Assembly: GCA_965226285.1 (NCBI GenBank)
Contig: CBDDCQ010000006.1
Location: 62,001-126,000, forward strand
Source: CBDDCQ01 sp965226285
Lineage (GTDB): Bacteria; Bacteroidota; Bacteroidia; Flavobacteriales; Ichthyobacteriaceae
Reading direction: 5' to 3'
Length of the DNA: 64,000 nt
The notes under the pieces were generated by a model, which had not been told where the DNA came from, made no database searches, and saw only the letters and a list, made by a program, of their open reading frames with translations. Numbering within the stretch: the stretch's first letter is position 1; each line of letters starts with the position of its first letter. The translations under genes were made by a program, and so were the position numbers. Shown one piece after another: positions 27,387 through 34,509 of this stretch.

Positions 27387-28421
27387 TTCAATTAGTAAGT
27401 GCAACACTTAGTGAAAAAATAAACTAAATGAAAACGCACATGAAATATACGCATCTTACTTGTGAGCAAAGATACCAAATAGAGTCATATTTAAAAGCAA
27501 AGATGTCTAAAAAAATTATTTATAAGGAATTACAAATAAGTCGTAGTACTCTATACCGAGAACTTAAAAGGAATAAGACAAAACGCGGGCTTTACCGTGC
27601 TAATCACGCTAATATGTTGGCATAAGAGCGGAAAGAACGATATGTTAGAGGGCGTACCTTTACCTCTTATAAGCAAAAAATCGTAGATAACTATATTACT
27701 GCGAAGCAATGGTCTGTTGAACAAATCGTAGGCTACTGTAAAGTTAAAGTGATAGATATGGTATCAGTAGAACGCATCTATCAATATGTTAGAGAAGATA
27801 AGTGTAATGGTGGAACTTTATATAAACCTATGAGGCATCAATTAAAACATCGTAAAAGTCAAGTAAGCACTAACAAAATGCGAATAAAAGAACGAGTAAG
27901 TATAGATAAACGCCCAGAAAAGGTTAATAATAGAGAGGTATTTGGACATTGGGAGGCAGATTAAATAGTGGGTAAAGAGTATAAAGGATCTATATGAACA
28001 CTAACAGAAAGAAAAACCAAGTATTTACTAATCAAACACTTACCTAAAGGAAAAAAAGCAGACAAGCTATTAACAATTTACTACTCCCTTTCAAACATCA
28101 AACCAAGTGTATAACAATGGATAATGGAAAGGAATGTGCCAAAATTATGTGGTTAGCGATAAATTGGAAGTAGATACCTACTTTACAAACCCTTATTGTT
28201 CTTGGGAAAAAGGGCAAATAGAAAATATGAATCAATTAATCAGACAGTACTTGCCTAAAAATCAACATTTAAACAATGTAAAAGATAAACTCATAAAAAA
28301 CATTCAAATCAAGATAAACAACAGACCTATGAAAGGGAATAAATTATGTAAGACCTTTCCAATTATCTTATGAATTTGTGAAAAAAATCAAAATTAAATA
28401 ATGTTGCACTTGTAAGTTGAA
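27387..28421 (+). mobile_element. IS30-family insertion sequence, inactive
   Basis: The element is about 1,035 bp long. Its left end TTCAATTAGTAAGTGCAACA and right end (minus strand TTCAACTTACAAGTGCAACA) are imperfect inverted repeats; the flanking GTAAA is shared by all left ends here and may belong to it. Inside is one transposase gene broken by stops and a frameshift. The right end abuts an attC-like hairpin element. Related copies are at 4.8, 28.9, 33.4 and 34.8 kb. Confidence 0.85.
27428..28373 (+). pseudogene. IS30 transposase pseudogene
   Basis: The frame begins with a typical IS30 helix-turn-helix (YTHLTCEQRYQIESYLK, then ISRSTLYRELKRN). It continues through FGHWEAD, the first catalytic aspartate, and then in a shifted frame through TMDNGKE (second aspartate) and SWEKGQIENMNQLIRQYLP (catalytic glutamate). 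In-frame stops lie at 27623, 27962 and about 27993, and a frameshift lies near 28090. The DDE residues survive in the fragments, but no intact protein can be made. Confidence 0.9.
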
Positions 28422-28549
28422 CGGTTTGGGTATATGAAAAGTAGCAGAGTAGATTTACTATAATTTTCGGCTTTTTACTTAAATAGCAGAAAAGAACGAA
28501 CTTTGAATTTTAGCTCTTGACTGCTATTTTTTATATACCGTGTTATGCC
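28422..28549 (-). repeat. attC-like hairpin element 1
   Basis: Outer arms GTATATGAAAAGTAGCAG (28430-28447) and CTGCTATTTTTTATATAC (28521-28538) pair with two mismatches. The right side ends in GTTATGCC. It follows the 60-residue membrane-protein gene on the minus strand and is cut on its left by the IS30 right end. Confidence 0.55.
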
Positions 28550-28598
28550 ACGTTATTTTGTTCAAATTGCTTGTTTAATCTCATATATTACATATTAT

Positions 28599-28784
28599 TC
28601 AACTATTCTCAATTAAAATCGATATTCTATCAATCAATAAATACAGTATTAGTATAGCTAATAAAACATAATATCTGATTTTAAATTTGTCGTTGTCTTT
28701 ATGACACACAGATTTGAAAATATCAGAAATTATGATAATCAGACCGCTTGCAAATATTATTGCCATTATCCAGTTATAAATCAT
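28599..28784 (-). CDS. 60-91 residue two-helix membrane protein
   Basis: I start at ATG 28784, giving about 60 residues with two hydrophobic helices: WIMAIIFASGLIIIISDIF and YYVLLAILILYLLIDRI, separated by a charged HKDNDKFK loop. No family is recognised. A broken reading frame that ends 17 bp upstream encodes a Gly/Ala-rich bacteriocin-like tail, and small two-helix proteins of this kind often act as immunity partners in such pairs. That role is only inference. It is followed by attC-like element 1. Confidence 0.5.
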   Translation of the reverse strand: MIYNWIMAIIFASGLIIIISDIFKSVCHKDNDKFKIRYYVLLAILILYLLIDRISILIENS

Positions 28785-28800
28785 ATTGTTATATTTTACT

Positions 28801-28890
28801 TTACCACATACAGGCAACAAAGTCACCAACGGCCCACGCTACACCTATATAGCCAAGCCCCAATCGTGCAGCTGCTTTTCCTACAGCTTT
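28801..28890 (-). pseudogene. C-terminal remnant of a bacteriocin-like peptide gene
   Basis: The minus-strand frame ending at the TAA at 28801-28803 reads KAVGKAAARLGLGYIGV then AWAVGDFVACMW. It is Gly/Ala-rich and ends in a short Cys-Met-Trp tail, like small flavobacterial bacteriocin-type peptides I recall. Its start is missing, because an IS30 derivative begins at about 28889. The complete gene presumably preceded the small membrane protein, with only 17 bp between them. Confidence 0.4.
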
Positions 28891-29053
28891 AATTTGTAAA
28901 TTCAATTAGTAAGTGCAACATTTAGTGAAAAATATTCAAATCAAGATAAACAACAGACCTAGAAAGGGAATAAATTATGTAAGACCTTTCCAATTATTTT
29001 ATAAATTTGTAGAAAAAAATCAAAATTAAATAATGTTGCACTTGTAAGTTGAA
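28889..29053 (+). mobile_element. 165-bp non-autonomous IS30 derivative (MITE-like), copy A
   Basis: Both IS30 ends are retained: the left end with AGTAAGTGCAACA and the right end with TGTTGCACTTGTAAGTTGAA. Between them is only the last part of the transposase sequence. It joins directly to attC-like element 2 at 29053/29054. Copy B at 34790-34955 has the same internal deletion, so this is a moving derivative and not random decay. Confidence 0.8.
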
Positions 29054-29112
29054 CGGTTTGGCTATAAGCAGTAGCGTCCCGAAGGGTGCTATTGCTTATA
29101 GGTTTTGTTGGC
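29054..29112 (-). repeat. attC-like hairpin element 2
   Basis: A near-perfect hairpin: CTATAAGCAGTAGCGTCCC (29062-29080), GAA loop, GGGTGCTATTGCTTATAG (29084-29101). It is followed by GTTGGCAG. It lies just after the I9-like inhibitor gene on the minus strand. Confidence 0.6.
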
Positions 29113-29120
29113 AGTAGTTA

Positions 29121-29348
29121 TTATTGTATCCCTCGGTCATTCGGAGGTAAGTTTATTTGCTTTTCAATTGTAATATCTTCTATCTCTGTTATTTGCTTTA
29201 GTTTTTGAATGTTTTCTTCTTCAGTAACTCCTGTAATAACTCCAAAATCAAAAACATTAGTAATCTTTACTTCTTTTAATTTTTGAGAAATATTTTTCAT
29301 TTCATCAATATGCTCTGGAGAAATTGTTATTACAATATTTTCTTTCAT
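29121..29348 (-). CDS. peptidase inhibitor I9-like protein
   Basis: A 75-residue cytosolic-looking protein that resembles a stand-alone subtilisin propeptide (inhibitor I9 fold): a beta strand (IVITISPEHI), an amphipathic helix, FDFGVITGVT, a second helix, and a tail ITIEKQINLPPND. It starts four bases after the stop of the adjacent S8 peptidase gene, so the two are co-expressed and probably form a protease-inhibitor pair. The protease shares this propeptide-like architecture in its own N-terminal region. Confidence 0.65.
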   Translation of the reverse strand: MKENIVITISPEHIDEMKNISQKLKEVKITNVFDFGVITGVTEEENIQKLKQITEIEDITIEKQINLPPNDRGIQ

Positions 29349-29351
29349 AAT

Positions 29352-30608
29352 CTAGGGTGCTACAGATAGTCCAACACCTACGTCCATACTTGATAATGGT
29401 AATCTTCGAGCTATATTTTTAAGCTCATTTGAAATCTGATAAGGAGAAGCATGAGGATATTTTTCCCATAACTGAGCAACTATACCTGCCACGTGAGGAG
29501 TTGCCATACTAGTACCAGATATTGTTCTATATCTTAAAGGAGATGGCCAAGATGAATAAATCATTACACCTGCGGAAGCAATATCTACTTGACCTGTCGG
29601 ATTGATAGACCTATTGGAAAAATCTGCTATATTTAAATTTGAATCTAATGCACCAACGGCTAAAACTGATAGACAGTCAGCAGGACTTCCTACTGGACGA
29701 AATTGATTCCAACTTCTTCTACTTTCATTTCCAGCAGCAGCAACGACAACACATCCGTTTGACAGTGCATATTGTGCAGCTCTTTCATATGCTAAATCAT
29801 ATCCTTGTCCAGAGAAAGTAGCTGAACCAAATGACATAGAGATAACCTTACAGCCGTTTTTCACAGCCCAAGTCATAGCGTTTAATATCCATGATTGAGC
29901 TCCGCTACCCTGATTGCTAAGAACTTTTCCTGCATATATAATGGAATCTTTGGCTACACCATACCTCACATTATGCATATCAGTATCTCCACATGCAGTC
30001 CCAATACAATGTGTGCCATGTCCATGTAGGTCTTGAACACTTTCATTTGGAACAAAGGATGCTGAATGAATTTGTCTTCCATTGAAATCTGGGTGGTTTA
30101 AATCGAAGCCAGTATCTAAAACTGCAATTTTTACATTTTTACCAGTGTATTTTGAATTAATTGCATTAGTTGCTTGTAGCCCCCATGTAGAAGGAATGTT
30201 TAAAGTGGCAGGAGCATCATCAGGTACGTAAACAATCTTTTCCGGTTCTATTAAATAATCATTTGAAGAAGATTCAAGAATTTGAATTTGTTCTTCTTCT
30301 GCCCCTATTAATGCAACACCTAATTCTTCATAAATTAATGCATCTGCGTTTTCGAGATTTTCCTCTGATATTTCTTGATTTTTAAAATCTTTAGAGTTTG
30401 CTACTTTAAACCCTAAAGACGATTCAAACAATTTTTGTGTTTCATTAAAATTTTTATTCTCAGCCAACGAAACAAGATACCTTCCTGTATAAAGAGGTTT
30501 GTCATTTGATGGTTTGTCATAAACTTCTTTTATAAAAGATTCAAAAGATTTTATTCTTTCATTGTTATCTGTGAGGAATGTTTGTTTTCCTAAAATCGGT
30601 TTTTTCAT
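29352..30608 (-). CDS. subtilisin-like serine peptidase (S8 family)
   Basis: A 418-residue S8 peptidase. Its catalytic residues are Asp165 (AVLDTGFDLNHPDF), His197 (HGHGTHCIG), oxyanion Asn294 (AAGNESRRSW) and Ser367 (SGTSMATPHVAG). The first 155 residues are a propeptide-like region. I see no clear signal peptide, so it may stay in the cell or leave by another route. It is followed by a small I9-type inhibitor and lies between attC-like elements 2 and 3, as one cassette-like unit. Its role in defence, competition or peptide maturation is unknown. Confidence 0.85.
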   Translation of the reverse strand: MKKPILGKQTFLTDNNERIKSFESFIKEVYDKPSNDKPLYTGRYLVSLAENKNFNETQKLFESSLGFKVANSKDFKNQEISEENLENADALIYEELGVALIGAEEEQIQILESSSNDYLIEPEKIVYVPDDAPATLNIPSTWGLQATNAINSKYTGKNVKIAVLDTGFDLNHPDFNGRQIHSASFVPNESVQDLHGHGTHCIGTACGDTDMHNVRYGVAKDSIIYAGKVLSNQGSGAQSWILNAMTWAVKNGCKVISMSFGSATFSGQGYDLAYERAAQYALSNGCVVVAAAGNESRRSWNQFRPVGSPADCLSVLAVGALDSNLNIADFSNRSINPTGQVDIASAGVMIYSSWPSPLRYRTISGTSMATPHVAGIVAQLWEKYPHASPYQISNELKNIARRLPLSSMDVGVGLSVAP

Positions 30609-30641
30609 CGTGTTATTTGTTTAATTATTAACTCCATTTGT

Positions 30642-30704
30642 TTGCTAATTACTGCCAAAGGTGAATAAGCGGTCGTTTTAATGCCGCTTATACATTGTTA
30701 GCAA
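30642..30704 (-). repeat. attC-like hairpin element 3
   Basis: The stem ATAAGCGG (30665-30672) and CCGCTTAT (30684-30691) is perfect. GCCAA precedes it and GTTAGCAAATG follows. It separates the 562-residue lipoprotein gene from the S8 peptidase gene. Confidence 0.55.
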
Positions 30705-30707
30705 ATG

Positions 30708-32396
30708 TTAGTTCTTTGAATATCTTCTACCTGCATCCCGTGCACCGCTTCCAAAATCAGTATATGTCAAAAATGTAGTTACAGGATAAGTCAAGAAATT
30801 CTCTGGCAATGTGATGTCAAAAGTTCGATAGGATTCAAAACCAAAATGATAAAATCCATCCTCTCTTAAATGGTATTTTCCATTACGTTTTTCAATACTC
30901 CAAGTTACATTATAATAGCTGTTACCGTTTTCATCAACTCCATCTCTATTTGCTCCATCTGGTCCTGGTATTATATATCTACCATTTCCTCCTTCTAATA
31001 ATTTAAGTTTATTAATACTTCCAGATTCTAAAGTTGTAACAGTCCAGCTTCCAATTACGGCAGATTGATAAATTGCTGTAGAGTCTACAACAGCCAAAAC
31101 TTTAGCATTTATTAATTTGTTTCTTGTAAAACCTTCCTTGTTCACGGTAATATCAAAAGAGAAATTTTCTTCTTTTCCAGATAAAGATTTGAACTTAGCT
31201 TTTACTCCATTTTGACTGGCTAATTCCACATTAGAATTAGAAATATTTGAAATTGTGATGTCATTTGTTTCAAGTGTAACAGATTCTTCTGATGAAGTAA
31301 AGCTCGGAATTTTTCCCAAAACTTTTGAAAAATCATTCCATACAGAATTTAGTCTACCATATGCAGAAATAAAGAAGTTAGTTTCCGTCGAAACATCACC
31401 ATCTGTTTCTTCTATGGTTCGGAACTTAGCATCTAAATTTAAGTCTGTTTCAGTATCGCTATTAAATTCGTCTGTAACTACGTCAAATGTAGCTTTAGTT
31501 AATATCCAATTTGCTTGTAAAAAAGGCGTTAAGTTAGATTTAAAATCTATCCAAGCAGGTCTAACTTCAGTAATCAAAATATACATAGCTGTTCCAATTG
31601 ATAATGATGCGCCTACTGCTGTTAAACCCCAAACGGAAGGTCCTAAATACCAAGTTGCAGAAGCAAGTTTACCTATGGCCGCAGCATATGCTATTGGTTC
31701 AGCTATTTTTTTTATACTAACATCAAGCTCGTTTATGGAGTTTCCTAAATTATCTCCTGTACAACTGTAAAATGATTTAAAATCTGTTTTTGGACAATCT
31801 GATTGAACAGACCCTTTTAAGGTTGTTGAAGCATCGTAAGTTGTAGATAAGTCTTGTTTAAAAGCTTGTAAAATTTCTTTATTTGCTTCGTAAAACATCG
31901 CAACTTCCTTTTTCTGTTCCGTTGATAATGAATTGTAAAGCTCTGTCACTTCATTTTTGAATGTTTTAGCACCATCCAAATCTGATGAGTTTTCCATTGA
32001 ATTAACCTCATTATCAAAAGTTGTAAAGACATTTGTTATTGTTTCCTCTGAATCAGTCACTATTGTTTTAGAAACGTTAAACTCAATATTTCCGAGCTGT
32101 GTTTTAAGTTCGTATGATCCTAATTCCACATTGGGAACCACAAAGACTAAAGTGCTATCATTTACTTTTGCCAATTGTAGTTCAGTATTTCCAAATGTGC
32201 CATTATATGTTTCTAGTAAATTTGAAACAGAACTTTTAACATTGATTATTTCAAAAGTTTTCACGTCAGTATTTTCAACCGAAATGTTTAATTCAGTTTG
32301 TGGTTCTTTATTAGGAGTTAACTCTTCGGCATCCTTTTTACAACCCAAAATAAAAATTAAGCTTAAAATTGCAAGTAAGGTTAAATTTCTTTTCAT
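30708..32396 (-). CDS. large lipoprotein of unknown function
   Basis: A 562-residue product with a lipobox at Cys19 (IFILGC) and a charged KKDAEEL tail after it. The first 110 residues read like a beta-rich IPT or fibronectin-like domain; the middle holds a hydrophobic Gly/Ala stretch (VWGLTAVGASLSIGTAMYIL, about 270-290), and the C-terminal 110 residues form another beta-rich region. I recognise no family. It forms one cassette between attC-like elements 3 and 4. A long reading frame on the opposite strand is only a shadow. Confidence 0.7.
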   Translation of the reverse strand: MKRNLTLLAILSLIFILGCKKDAEELTPNKEPQTELNISVENTDVKTFEIINVKSSVSNLLETYNGTFGNTELQLAKVNDSTLVFVVPNVELGSYELKTQLGNIEFNVSKTIVTDSEETITNVFTTFDNEVNSMENSSDLDGAKTFKNEVTELYNSLSTEQKKEVAMFYEANKEILQAFKQDLSTTYDASTTLKGSVQSDCPKTDFKSFYSCTGDNLGNSINELDVSIKKIAEPIAYAAAIGKLASATWYLGPSVWGLTAVGASLSIGTAMYILITEVRPAWIDFKSNLTPFLQANWILTKATFDVVTDEFNSDTETDLNLDAKFRTIEETDGDVSTETNFFISAYGRLNSVWNDFSKVLGKIPSFTSSEESVTLETNDITISNISNSNVELASQNGVKAKFKSLSGKEENFSFDITVNKEGFTRNKLINAKVLAVVDSTAIYQSAVIGSWTVTTLESGSINKLKLLEGGNGRYIIPGPDGANRDGVDENGNSYYNVTWSIEKRNGKYHLREDGFYHFGFESYRTFDITLPENFLTYPVTTFLTYTDFGSGARDAGRRYSKN

Positions 32397-32416
32397 CGTT
32401 TTTCGTTTTAATATTT

Positions 32417-32548
32417 GCTAACGGTCTCGGCTATGAGTAGTTGCGTGGTTTAGCGATTAACTTTGCAAGTACACACCAAACTGAAAATCCTCTCGGATTT
32501 TCAGAAGTAAGGCAAGAACAAGCAATTACTTATAGCCAATGTTGTGTT
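32417..32548 (-). repeat. attC-like hairpin element 4 (longest and complete)
   Basis: GGCTATGAGTAGTTGC (32429-32444) pairs with GCAATTACTTATAGCC (32522-32537). Within it is a perfect inner hairpin, CTGAAAATCC TCTC GGATTTTCAG (32481-32504). It starts with GCTAACGGTCTCGG and ends with GTTGTG. It is not interrupted by an IS, so it shows the original form of the left junction. Confidence 0.65.
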
Positions 32549-32565
32549 TAGTTACTTTTTTGAAA

Positions 32566-33051
32566 CTAGCAATTATATGCAGTTCCTCCATACTCAATTG
32601 ATCCTCCATTTATCAAATCAAAATATTTAGGATCGTAATTACCACTAACCACATATCTACCATCACCACATGAAACATACCATCTCATAACAAATGTGTC
32701 CAGAATCGTTCCATCTTTCTTTAAATGAAATGTTAGATACATTTTCGATGTGTATCTTGGTCTTTTGTACTTAGTATACATTTTGGAACTATAGTTTGTT
32801 GTACTCTTAAAAGTTCCATCATCAAATATTATCATTTCAGATGGTTTAAGTGCAATAGTTCCTCCACCAGTGAATTTAATTGTAAAATTTCCCCAATAGA
32901 GATTTTTGTATTTAATTTTTTTACCAATTTTGCTGTCAAAAAATGTAGCTAAGTTTGAATCAACTGTTAGTTCACTTTCAACGACTTCTTTTACCTCAGA
33001 GTTTTGAAAACCAATTGAGTTTATCATTTGATTTTCGATGTCTTTTTCCAT
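32566..33051 (-). CDS. 161-residue protein of unknown function
   Basis: No signal peptide or membrane helix. The N-terminal 40 residues are acidic and leader-like (MEKDIENQMINSIGF), and the remainder is a beta-rich domain with many Tyr, Lys and Gly, ending in GGTAYNC. It could be a secreted or peptide-tag type product, but I recognise no family. Its promoter is in the duplicated cassette upstream (33137-33166), and attC-like element 4 follows the gene. Confidence 0.55.
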   Translation of the reverse strand: MEKDIENQMINSIGFQNSEVKEVVESELTVDSNLATFFDSKIGKKIKYKNLYWGNFTIKFTGGGTIALKPSEMIIFDDGTFKSTTNYSSKMYTKYKRPRYTSKMYLTFHLKKDGTILDTFVMRWYVSCGDGRYVVSGNYDPKYFDLINGGSIEYGGTAYNC

Positions 33052-33110
33052 TTTTATTAATTTTAATAAGTTAAATTATATTCCTTATAGTTTGATGTTT
33101 TATTATTTGT

Positions 33111-33373
33111 TTTGTTTATTTTTTAGTTTGATTGTGCAAATATAATAAAAGTTACATTTAAAACAAGTTTTATTTTAAAAAACTTAAAGGACTAGGCGTT
33201 TTAGTAAATTATTAGTTTTATATTAATTCTAAAACAAACAAGATCAAGAAAATTACTGACCAAGAAAAAATAAACTTTTTTTGATTGATTATCAGCACTT
33301 TACGAAAAAAATATAATTTTTTATCCATTATTTTTTTATTTTAAGCGTCTTTTTTTGATTTTAAAAATCAAAA
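33111..33373 (-). repeat. duplicated promoter-bearing cassette, copy 1
   Basis: About 263 bp repeated at 34510-34777 in the same orientation with few differences. It holds a full promoter on the minus strand: TTG (33164-33166), 19 bp, TATATTTG (33137-33144). This copy drives the 161-residue gene. Confidence 0.85.
33137..33166 (-). promoter_or_regulatory. promoter of the 161-residue gene
   Basis: Minus strand: TTG-N19-TATATTTG, the Bacteroidota vegetative promoter pattern. It ends about 85 bp before the ATG. Confidence 0.65.
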
Positions 33374-33401
33374 TTAAATAATGTTGCACTTGTAAGTTGA
33401 A
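33374..33401 (+). mobile_element. IS30 right-end fragment
   Basis: Only the right inverted repeat remains (TGTTGCACTTGTAAGTTGAA). It is fused on the left to the promoter cassette and on the right, at 33401/33402, to attC-like element 5, as in the other copies. Confidence 0.75.
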
Positions 33402-33464
33402 CGGTCTCGTGTATGTGTCGTTGCCGTCCCGCAGGGCGGCTATGCACTATATACTTTGTTGCCA
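33402..33464 (-). repeat. attC-like hairpin element 5
   Basis: The hairpin GTATGTGTCGTTGCCGTCCC (33411-33430), GCA, GGGCGGCTATGCAC... (33434-33454) has a few bulges. It ends in GTTGCCAG. It follows the last gene of the three-gene unit at 33472-34506. Confidence 0.55.
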
Positions 33465-33471
33465 GTAGTTT

Positions 33472-33681
33472 TTAAACCTGCTCTGGTTGTCCAGAATAGC
33501 TTATTTCATAATATTTATAACCTTGAGGAAACTCCTTTCTCAATATAGGTTCACCTATTTGAACTTTGTATTTCCATTTTCGCTCTCGCCCACATTGATT
33601 TCCGATTTTATCTTCCCAAAACCAATGTTCTATTCCTTCCACTTTTTTTCTTTCAAAGTGATTTACTGATGTAGTTCTCAT
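33472..33681 (-). CDS. small protein of unknown function
   Basis: I use ATG 33681, which leaves 11 bp after the upstream stop and gives 69 residues. The product is basic and aromatic (EGIEHWFWEDKIGNQ, KWKYKVQIGEP) with no membrane helix or signal. It is the last gene of a three-gene unit with the Gly/Ala-helix protein and the 100-residue protein. No family is recognised. Such small partners of putative exported peptides can be immunity or accessory proteins, but nothing here proves it. Confidence 0.5.
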   Translation of the reverse strand: MRTTSVNHFERKKVEGIEHWFWEDKIGNQCGRERKWKYKVQIGEPILRKEFPQGYKYYEISYSGQPEQV

Positions 33682-33692
33682 ATTTAAAAAGT

Positions 33693-34199
33693 TTATTCCC
33701 AATCGCCTCTATGTGATTTTATGTCCAAAGTTACTGAAACTAACTTATCACCTAAGTTCGCTGTCAAACAAGCTTCAATAGCAACTTTTACTGCGGCAGC
33801 TGCGGCAGAACCTCCTGATACAATTCCTACTAAAATTCCAGCAACAGCTCCAGTTTTCAAACAATCTTCAACAATTTTCTTTCCCTCTGTTTCATCAATT
33901 AATGTTACTCTCAAATGTCCAATTCTGTATAACCATCTTTTTTTCAAAGTCCAGCCAACACAGATTTTAGCTCCGCCCCAAGGTTTAAACCATTTAGAAC
34001 AAGTATTTTTAGTGTGTGGAAGTGATGTCAAATCTTTATACTTAAAGATTACTTTGTCAATTACTTGATGTCTTTCACCATTTGTTGTTTCTAAAAGGTC
34101 AATACCATTTGGGTTTTCCTCATCCAAGTTCGAGAAGCTCGAAAGTTCTGGTGATTCATTGTCTCCGATGAATAATTCTCCGTCAAATTGATTTTCCAT
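33693..34199 (-). CDS. 168-residue protein with Gly/Ala-rich hydrophobic helix, possible exported toxin
   Basis: The product has no N-terminal signal; residues 1-50 are acidic and leader-like, 60-110 are a Trp/Lys/Cys-rich region (CSKWFKPWGGAKICVGW), and a GAVAGILVGIVSGG-SAAAAAVKVAIEACL segment follows at about 120-150. That last segment resembles the membrane-inserting helices of bacteriocins. I cannot assign a family. It sits 4 bp after the 100-residue gene and 11 bp before the small gene, so they are one operon under the second promoter cassette. Confidence 0.5.
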   Translation of the reverse strand: MENQFDGELFIGDNESPELSSFSNLDEENPNGIDLLETTNGERHQVIDKVIFKYKDLTSLPHTKNTCSKWFKPWGGAKICVGWTLKKRWLYRIGHLRVTLIDETEGKKIVEDCLKTGAVAGILVGIVSGGSAAAAAVKVAIEACLTANLGDKLVSVTLDIKSHRGDWE

Positions 34200-34203
34200 A
34201 CTT

Positions 34204-34506
34204 TTAAAATTTATTTATTAGATTATTAATTAATTGATTATTGAAATTTTTTAAATATTCTTTTATTGTGTCTTCAATAAGTTGACAAGATAAATTAAAT
34301 GGTTTTGTTAATATTTTTATTGTTAAAAAATTAGGTCTCTCAACGAATGAGTATTCTAAATGATATTCTATTGGAGACTTACCATAGCATTCACCAATTT
34401 GATTATCTCCTTTATAAACCCCATTATTTTCAATGACTGCTTTTTTTAACTCTTGCACTAATTTTTCAGGTTCCCCTTGGAAGTTGAATTCTAAATTACA
34501 TTTCAT
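34204..34506 (-). CDS. 100-residue conserved-type protein of unknown function
   Basis: A short alpha/beta protein starting MKCNLEFNFQGEPEKLVQEL, with GVYKGDNQIGECYGKSPIEYHLEYSF and a C-terminal FNLSCQLIEDTIKEYL. Its pattern (beta strand, helix, then an amphiphilic hairpin and helix) resembles small proteins often found beside secreted-peptide genes in Bacteroidota. No named domain is recognised. It is the first gene after the second promoter cassette (34536-34565) and is co-transcribed with the two genes that follow. Confidence 0.55.
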   Translation of the reverse strand: MKCNLEFNFQGEPEKLVQELKKAVIENNGVYKGDNQIGECYGKSPIEYHLEYSFVERPNFLTIKILTKPFNLSCQLIEDTIKEYLKNFNNQLINNLINKF

Positions 34507-34509
34507 AGA

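Noticed and set aside
27339..27390. Fluoride riboswitch upstream of the helicase-antiporter unit
   Set aside because: There is too little leader sequence, and no conserved fluoride-aptamer elements are visible.
27428..28373. Possible stop-codon recoding, because the IS30 transposase reads on past in-frame TAA and TGA codons
   Set aside because: A frameshift is also present and neighbouring housekeeping genes use TAA and TGA as normal stops, so decay explains it.
31255..31770. 171-codon plus-strand frame opposite the 562-residue lipoprotein gene
   Set aside because: It is the antisense shadow of a gene with a clear lipobox and shows no family signature.
28422..33471. CRISPR array
   Set aside because: The repeats differ in sequence and length, are spaced by whole genes and have no spacer units or cas genes.
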